This document shows, one piece after another, positions 6,358-10,206 of a stretch of DNA of 10,206 nucleotides. The stretch spans positions 1 through 10,206 of the forward strand of contig JAESUL010000324.1 in assembly GCA_016763115.1 (NCBI GenBank), written 5' to 3'. The notes under the pieces were generated by a model. The model was not told where the DNA came from and did not search any database. It worked only from the letters and a program-made list of their open reading frames with translations. Both the position numbers and the translations under genes were made by a program. The DNA comes from Phycisphaerales bacterium. Lineage in GTDB: Bacteria > Planctomycetota > Phycisphaerae > Phycisphaerales > UBA1924. The number at the start of each line of letters is the position of its first letter. Position 1 is the first letter of the stretch.

Positions 6358-7746
6358 TCAGTTCCCCGCCGACTCCAACCCCTCCCTGAGTCGTGCTTGC
6401 CAAACATCATCATTTGGACCGTACTCTTCAACGAGATCCAGAGCTGATAGCAAATGCACTCGTGCTCGAACCAGATCAAAGTCACGATTCCATTCCCCAA
6501 GAGTCTCGTGCCAGTACGCGATCTGGAGCGGTGATCCTGAGTTGACTTTCAGCGATGCGAGGTACTCTTCTCCCACCTGCAACTTCTTCGTAATCAGGTC
6601 TGTGAGCAAGAGAGGATCACTTTGCACAAAATCATCTATCGTCAATGAATGAAGAAACAGAAGGTTCCGCCTGGCATCTTTCGGATCATCGCTCTCCTTG
6701 ACCACCGCGATCCATGTCTCAACAAGTGATCTGAGAAGAGCCGATTTCTCTTTCAAATCCTCAATCCTTGCTTGCTCGATGGTCAGTTGGCTCTGAAGGC
6801 TTTCCATCTCAACCGCAGCAACCGCATCCAAACGCTCTTGACGCAGAGCAGCACTCATATTCACCCAAACGCCAATCGAAGCTGCTGTGGTTATGAACAC
6901 GAGGAATACAAGCGATACCACCAACGGTTTCCTCTTTGCAAAGAGCCGCCCTTGAGTAGCTACTGATTGGTCGAGCCAATAGATAGGACGATTATCTAGG
7001 TACGCCTCCAGATCCTGAGCCAAAGATTCCACGCTCTGGTAACGATCAGCAGGATCAAGCGAGAGCGCCTTACTTATGACGGCGTACAGCCGAGCATCGA
7101 CCCCCCACTGATTCAATCTGTGGGGTCCACCATCACATCGGTTATCGAGCCACTCAACAGCCTCCTCAACGCGATCCCCATTCGGGAAGTGCTTTGTGAT
7201 GAGCCAATAGAGAATCCCACCCAACGCATAGATATCTGACGAGGGCATCGCTCCTTCATTCACCCCGTCATACTGCTCAGGTGCCATGAATGCGAGCGAT
7301 CCGCGCGTACCATACTGCTTGCCTTCTTCATAGCTATTCTGCGTTTGCGAGATCCCAAAGTCGGTAACCACTGGCTCATTTTCACGGTTCACGAGAATAT
7401 TGGACGGCTTCAGATCACGATGCACAATCCCTGCATTGTGAGCGCTCTGCACTCCGTGGGCAATCGACACGATCATTGAACATGCCTGCCGTGGCGATAC
7501 CGACTCCCCCCGATGCTTCACCCAGCTATCAAGCGAAAGTCCATCAACCAACTCGTACACCACATACTGCTCGCCATCCTCTGTCTGCCCCTGGTCAAAG
7601 ACCCGAGCAATATGCTTGTGACGGATCCGGCGGGTCCTTGTGCCCTCTTGACTATTCCGCGACTTGCCAACTCCATGAAAAATCTTCAGGGCAACATAAG
7701 AAGGCATCCCACTCTCGTCAAAGATGCGATCAACTGCCTCGTACAC
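6358..7746 (-). CDS. Transmembrane Ser/Thr protein kinase 2 (frame cut off from its N-terminus by TAA)
   Basis: The called frame starts at GTG 7746 and gives 462 residues: VALK (K21), helix-C glutamate E34, HRDLKPSN (109-116, D111), DFG (129-131), APEQ (155-158), a membrane segment at about 274-296 and a predicted coiled coil (about 298-345, with SLQSQLTIEQARIEDLKEK), then a helical tail with TPR-like flavour but no clear repeat. There is no beta-propeller, unlike kinase 1. The glycine loop GRGSQG lies upstream of this GTG and is in the same frame: after the TAA at 7788-7786 the codons read ELRRLIGRGSQGC and then the GTG. A product from GTG 7746 would lack the ATP-binding loop and probably be inactive. 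No good ribosome binding site or usual start codon exists between the TAA and the loop; only an ATT would retain it. The frame is therefore most simply the distal part of a gene beginning at 8235. All other catalytic residues are intact, which suggests the break is recent or an error in the sequence. Confidence 0.85.
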   Translation of the reverse strand: MYEAVDRIFDESGMPSYVALKIFHGVGKSRNSQEGTRTRRIRHKHIARVFDQGQTEDGEQYVVYELVDGLSLDSWVKHRGESVSPRQACSMIVSIAHGVQSAHNAGIVHRDLKPSNILVNRENEPVVTDFGISQTQNSYEEGKQYGTRGSLAFMAPEQYDGVNEGAMPSSDIYALGGILYWLITKHFPNGDRVEEAVEWLDNRCDGGPHRLNQWGVDARLYAVISKALSLDPADRYQSVESLAQDLEAYLDNRPIYWLDQSVATQGRLFAKRKPLVVSLVFLVFITTAASIGVWVNMSAALRQERLDAVAAVEMESLQSQLTIEQARIEDLKEKSALLRSLVETWIAVVKESDDPKDARRNLLFLHSLTIDDFVQSDPLLLTDLITKKLQVGEEYLASLKVNSGSPLQIAYWHETLGEWNRDFDLVRARVHLLSALDLVEEYGPNDDVWQARLREGLESAGN

Positions 7747-7785
7747 ACAGCCTTGGCTTCCTCGCCCAATAAGCCGCCGGAGTTC

Positions 7786-7788
7786 TTA
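7786..7788 (-). other. In-frame TAA at the conserved tyrosine before the kinase glycine loop
   Basis: The TAA is in frame with the ORF on both sides. Aligning with kinase 1 of the same window, Y91 of EYDILGVLGEGG falls on this codon (SR-stop-ELRRLIGRGSQG). Tyrosine codons TAT and TAC differ from TAA by one base, so the stop is best explained as a single-base change of an original Tyr codon. Confidence 0.75.
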
Positions 7789-8235
7789 GCGAGACTGTCC
7801 ATCTTTGCCAATCGGTCCAAAATCGCACGGCAACTCAATCCCATGCGGATTGGCCCTCTCCAAAGAGCCCATTAGCTCCGTTGACAGAGAAGGGAGATCC
7901 TCTGCACGACCGTTCTCCATCATCGACGATGTCGAATCAAGCAACATGGATTGCGCTTCGGATTCTGAGTACCCTGTTGTTAATAGGCCCTGCATACAGA
8001 CATCGATCGCGGCATCGAGTATCTCTTTGTCTGAAACCAGGCCGCCAATCGCCGTGGTGATCTCTTGAATCCCAACAGGATGACCTGAAGCGGCTCGCCG
8101 CTCGCCAATGACATACATCGCCTCAATGATCTCGATAGACTCTGAGGGCGTTGCATCTCCAAAGATACGCAAGAGTGGTGTTGTATCAATCGAATCGCGG
8201 TTGGCAATTTGAAGAAATCTATTCGTACTCTTCAC
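7786..8235 (-). CDS. N-terminal extension of kinase 2, ending in premature TAA
   Basis: The frame encodes 149 residues from GTG 8235 (152 from ATG 8244). The GTG is preferred because GGAGG (8249-8245) lies 9 bases before it, whereas it touches the ATG directly. The product is helical and acidic, with no membrane segment and no family I recognise (IFGDATPSESIEIIEAMYVI, then VGIQEITTAIGGLVSD and STSSMMENG). It ends IGKDGQSR just before the TAA, and the kinase glycine loop follows in the same frame. Kinase 1 also has an N-terminal helical extension of about 90 residues. I therefore read it as the N-terminal part of kinase 2. It overlaps the end of sigma factor 2 by 17 bases, so it is translated from within that gene. 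Alternatively it could act alone as a short cytoplasmic partner of the sigma factor. Confidence 0.7.
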   Translation of the reverse strand: MKSTNRFLQIANRDSIDTTPLLRIFGDATPSESIEIIEAMYVIGERRAASGHPVGIQEITTAIGGLVSDKEILDAAIDVCMQGLLTTGYSESEAQSMLLDSTSSMMENGRAEDLPSLSTELMGSLERANPHGIELPCDFGPIGKDGQSR

Positions 8236-8839
8236 TACGAGCATCCTCCAAAATCATCTCGCGGACCTTTGCCCGCATGCGCCCCCAACGCTGACGAACA
8301 GCAGCAGCCTCCATCCCCATCGACTCTGCAATCAAAGCGGATGTCAGGCCACGCCCTTTCAGAAATACGATTTCTCGATCGAGGGGATCAGAGATCACAC
8401 GACTCATCCGCTCGATATCCTCCCTCACCATAGCACTCTTTGCCGTAAGTGGTTCCTCATCGCTCCCACGCATTCGCTGAAAGGCGCCCTCGCGCTTACG
8501 GATACGATTCGCGGATCTCGTTTTCTCTAGGATTGCTTGCTCGATTACTCGATGTACAAACGAGTAAAACTGAGCATCGTTGATTGCACGCAAGCGCCCG
8601 GTGTAGACCGCTTTATCCACACGCCTGAGCGTTGTAGATAAAACATCCTCGGTATCAGTAATCTTCCTGGCACCGCCACCCAGAAGTGAGTGAATGCGAC
8701 GCATAACTGTGTCACGCTGCTGTTGAATATGTTCTGCGGCTTCCTGACGGCGCACCTGCACAGCTTCATGAGCCGCGTTTGCGTCACATTCAGGGGTCTC
8801 GTCATCTTGATTCAAAGAATATTTCAATTTCTCTGTCAC
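8219..8839 (-). CDS. Sigma-70-like RNA polymerase sigma factor 2, divergent
   Basis: The product has 206 residues from GTG 8839. This start is chosen over ATG 8914 because GGGAGG lies 7 bases before it and because the longer form would overlap the divergent gene. Residues 1-40 are a variable acidic and glutamine-rich head. Sigma region 2 lies at about 45-115, with DTEDVLSTTLRRVDKAV (62-78) matching the DAEDLVQE-type core helix and FYSFVHRVIEQAILEKTRS (91-109) the helix that contacts the -10 element. Sigma region 4 lies at about 150-196 (DPLDREIVFLKGRGLT, then SALIAESMGMEAAAVRQRWG as helix-turn-helix). It is much diverged from sigma factor 1 and I do not place it in a named ECF group. Unlike sigma 1 it retains the acidic patch. 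It is followed by kinase 2 with a 17-base overlap, so the two are one operon. Confidence 0.8.
   Translation of the reverse strand: MTEKLKYSLNQDDETPECDANAAHEAVQVRRQEAAEHIQQQRDTVMRRIHSLLGGGARKITDTEDVLSTTLRRVDKAVYTGRLRAINDAQFYSFVHRVIEQAILEKTRSANRIRKREGAFQRMRGSDEEPLTAKSAMVREDIERMSRVISDPLDREIVFLKGRGLTSALIAESMGMEAAAVRQRWGRMRAKVREMILEDARSEEYE
8245..8249 (-). promoter_or_regulatory. Ribosome binding site inside sigma 2 for the kinase 2 frame
   Basis: GGAGG on the minus strand lies 9 bases before GTG 8235 and inside the last codons of sigma factor 2. It supports GTG 8235 over ATG 8244 and translational linkage of the pair. Confidence 0.6.
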
Positions 8840-8844
8840 ACTCC

Positions 8845-8852
8845 CCCCTCCC
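8845..8852 (-). promoter_or_regulatory. Ribosome binding site that decides the start of sigma factor 2
   Basis: On the minus strand the bases before GTG 8839 read GGGAGGGGGGAGT. The GGGAGG core is 7 bases from the GTG. No comparable site precedes the in-frame ATG at 8914. Confidence 0.65.
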
Positions 8853-8895
8853 GCGGCCACTTGCTTGCAGGCAGTTCCGCCCTTGGAGACAACCC

Positions 8896-9396
8896 ATGAG
8901 ACGCAAGTCCTCACAGAGTAATCGATTCAAGCCACTTTGTTCAATCAAATCCCTGAGATCAGCACTGCTTTTCACCGCCGTGGCGGCCATAGGCCTGCCC
9001 GTTTCCGCCAATGCGACCGCGGCACCCCCTCCACCATCTTCGCAAATCGACAGCTCAATCGCTCAGCCATCGGATCTTATTCTCCGGTTTATTCTCGAGG
9101 CCATGCTTCAGCTTCTCAAGGAGATTGAGAATATCCAAGAACCGCAGAATGTGCTGACACAGGGAAACGACCCAAGCCTCGAAGATCTTTCTGCATCGTT
9201 GGCATGGGGATACATCACTCTTGGACTCGATGACAACCTCTCGGCATTTGAAATCTTTGACGGCCTTGACAACAGCGAGCAGGCTATTGAAATCCTCCAA
9301 GATGAATCTCAGGACTTGCCGATGCCACAAACGCTTCGCGATCTGCTCAACTCTGTAATGGAGGACATGCTGAATGACCTTGAAACCCAGATCTGA
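8896..9396 (+). CDS. Exported acidic protein of unknown function
   Basis: The 166-residue product from ATG 8896 has a basic head (MRRKSSQSNRFK), a hydrophobic core (about 22-38, ALLFTAVAAIGLPVS) and an ANA cleavage motif (38-40), so it is exported. The mature part starts with an alanine/proline stretch (TAAPPPPSS) and is then acidic and helical (LILRFILEAMLQLLKEIENI at 61-80; ALGEV-type repeats are not seen). A tail LPMPQTLRDLLNSVMEDML ends the protein. I recognise no family. The frame is open upstream to 8779, but that would overlap sigma factor 2; ATG 8896 has GGAG 8 bases upstream and starts a proper signal peptide. The next gene overlaps its end by 23 bases, so the two form an operon. It diverges from the sigma 2/kinase 2 operon with only 56 bases between the starts, so the two promoters must overlap or lie inside the coding regions. 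Confidence 0.7.
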   Translation: MRRKSSQSNRFKPLCSIKSLRSALLFTAVAAIGLPVSANATAAPPPPSSQIDSSIAQPSDLILRFILEAMLQLLKEIENIQEPQNVLTQGNDPSLEDLSASLAWGYITLGLDDNLSAFEIFDGLDNSEQAIEILQDESQDLPMPQTLRDLLNSVMEDMLNDLETQI

Positions 9397-9781
9397 GATT
9401 GATATCAAGCCGTGTCCCCAACAAGACATCCAAGAACGAGATCACGCTCTTTGTATTCGCCTCGCCGATGCGATGAGGGGGAAGAGTTTCCGATCCATTG
9501 GAAGGCTCACTGGCTACCATCAAGAGACGGTGCGGAGATACCTTGGGGGTGATTCCAGAATCCCTGCGGACTTCATTGGACAGATCTACCGCACCCATAA
9601 CCATATCGATATCTACGCGATGCTGGGCTTCACGCTGCCAGATCCAAACAACCAACTCAGGTACATTCAAACCCACCAGCTTATCAACGAACTCGCTCAG
9701 CGTTTCAAGCTGATCGAGGACGCGACCATCTCAACAATTGTGATGCGCGACATGGTAGAACCTACGGAAATGCACGCGTAG
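9374..9781 (+). CDS. Small helix-turn-helix protein
   Basis: The 135-residue product has a helix-turn-helix-like segment at about 28-60: IRLADAMRGKSFRSIGRLTG followed by YHQETVRRYLGG, where SFRSIGRLTGYHQETVRRYL fits a helix, a turn and a recognition helix. It is followed by a conserved-looking RIPADFIGQIYRTHN. This resembles regulators that read DNA through an Xre- or resolvase-like HTH. The C-terminal half (about 95-135) is helical and may be for dimerization. GGAGG lies 9 bases before ATG 9374, inside the preceding gene, so translation is independent but the genes share a transcript. It could regulate its own operon or the divergent sigma 2/kinase 2 operon; that is inference. Confidence 0.7.
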   Translation: MTLKPRSEIDIKPCPQQDIQERDHALCIRLADAMRGKSFRSIGRLTGYHQETVRRYLGGDSRIPADFIGQIYRTHNHIDIYAMLGFTLPDPNNQLRYIQTHQLINELAQRFKLIEDATISTIVMRDMVEPTEMHA

Positions 9782-9818
9782 TTGCTGGCTACTTGAGTAA
9801 ATAGTACGATTCATCCAC

Positions 9819-9857
9819 AGACGGCCATTACGCAACAGCGTTTCGGTCGTCTTTTCT
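9819..9857 (+). terminator. Rho-independent terminator of the exported protein / HTH operon
   Basis: AGACGGCC (9819-9826) pairs with GGTCGTCT (9845-9852) with one G-U pair. Inside, after a 3x3 internal loop, ACGC (9830-9833) pairs with GCGT (9838-9841) around AACA. The plus strand continues TTTCTG after the stem, a short T-run. It starts 37 bases after the HTH stop. On the minus strand no T-run follows, so it serves the plus-strand operon. Confidence 0.55.
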
Positions 9858-9878
9858 GTACGGGAGAACCCAAACCAT

Positions 9879-10206
9879 TCAGCCGTCAAAAGCAGCCAGT
9901 AGCTCAGCTTTTTCAGACTCGCCAAAATGATCATTGAAGGGAATGTAATCGCGAGCGTTCTTCCCTTGGTCATTTATCGCTGCCCTATCTGCACCCTTAT
10001 CGATCAAGAGATGAACAATGTTCGAATCTTTAGCAAATCTCGCAGCCATCATCAATGCAGTCCACCCTTCCTCTATGCAAGCGTTGATATCGACCCCGTA
10101 CGCAATAATCGTCTTCACCACACGAGCGATCTGATTACTCATAACCGCGGCCATCAACACCGTCATCTCTTCGCCAAACGACCTCGACCGAATATCCGCC
10201 CCTGCA
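9879..10206 (-). CDS. Ankyrin-repeat protein, C-terminal part (cut by right edge)
   Basis: The frame is open to the window edge, giving 108 residues ending ELLAAFDG. It holds at least two ankyrin repeats: the end of one (GADIRSRSFGEEMTVLMAAV), a second (QIARVVKTIIAYGVDINACI, then EEGWTALMMAAR), and a third (DSNIVHLLIDKGADRAAIND, then QGKNARDYI). The pattern of G-TALM-AA-, V--LL--GAD is that of the ankyrin family, which mediates protein-protein binding. The ATG at 10166 lies inside a repeat, as the preceding codons also fit the repeat, so the true start is beyond the window. The protein may be larger and could carry another domain upstream. It converges on the HTH gene with 97 bases between the stops. 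Confidence 0.85.
   Translation of the reverse strand, partial: AGADIRSRSFGEEMTVLMAAVMSNQIARVVKTIIAYGVDINACIEEGWTALMMAARFAKDSNIVHLLIDKGADRAAINDQGKNARDYIPFNDHFGESEKAELLAAFDG

Noticed and set aside
8840..8914. ATG at 8914 as the start of sigma factor 2
   Set aside because: The added 25 residues are not sigma-like, would overlap the divergent gene's start, and the GTG at 8839 has a far better ribosome binding site.
9731..9973. Minus-strand 80-codon frame overlapping the HTH gene end and the ankyrin gene end
   Set aside because: It overlaps two supported genes in other frames and crosses the terminator hairpin.
10164..10166. ATG at 10166 as the start of the ankyrin protein
   Set aside because: Codons before it (GADIRSRSFGEE) continue the ankyrin repeat pattern and the frame is open to the edge, so the start lies outside.

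Overview
The window most resembles a chromosomal segment from a planctomycete of the Phycisphaerae type. Three things point there. One secreted protein ends in a PEP-CTERM-like tail (PAPSAMALLGLGG followed by four arginines). The exported protein at the left edge has the FTYQG / LSPRQ / GIGT-type layout common in that group. Two pairs of an RNA polymerase sigma factor followed by a transmembrane Ser/Thr kinase are also typical of planctomycetes. The assignment rests on these family features only.

Layout. Positions 1-1043 (minus strand) hold two exported proteins, the left one cut by the window edge. A stretch of about 600 bases without a convincing gene follows (1044-1642) and contains a nested inverted repeat. 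Positions 1643-5711 (minus) are module 1: an ECF-type sigma factor (TIGR02999-like) and, 4 bases downstream, a 1164-residue kinase with a single membrane segment and a C-terminal beta-propeller. A 47-codon ORF with a fair ribosome binding site sits just before the sigma gene (5693-5836). Positions 5837-6357 are non-coding, rich in CAGGGA/TCCCTG words and small palindromes, and look like the remnant of a repeat element. Positions 6358-8839 (minus) are module 2: a second, divergent sigma factor overlapping by 17 bases a second transmembrane kinase frame. That kinase frame is interrupted by a TAA exactly at the tyrosine that precedes the glycine-rich loop, so it reads as two ORFs (149 and about 475 codons) in the same frame. 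Divergent from it on the plus strand (8896-9781) are an exported acidic protein of unknown function and an overlapping small helix-turn-helix protein, closed by a good terminator hairpin. At the right edge (9879-10206, minus) is the C-terminal end of an ankyrin-repeat protein whose start lies outside the window.

How the genes may work together. Each sigma-kinase pair is probably co-transcribed, sigma first, which suggests that a membrane kinase controls the activity of its sigma factor. In sigma factor 1 the usual acidic DAED-like patch before (L)V(N/Q)E is replaced by QPTV, with a threonine in the patch; in sigma factor 2 the patch is DTED. This fits control of sigma 1 by phosphorylation, as known for the EcfP/PknT pair of Vibrio, and a different control for sigma 2. 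The regulatory links are inference; gene identities and the interrupted frame are read directly from the sequence.
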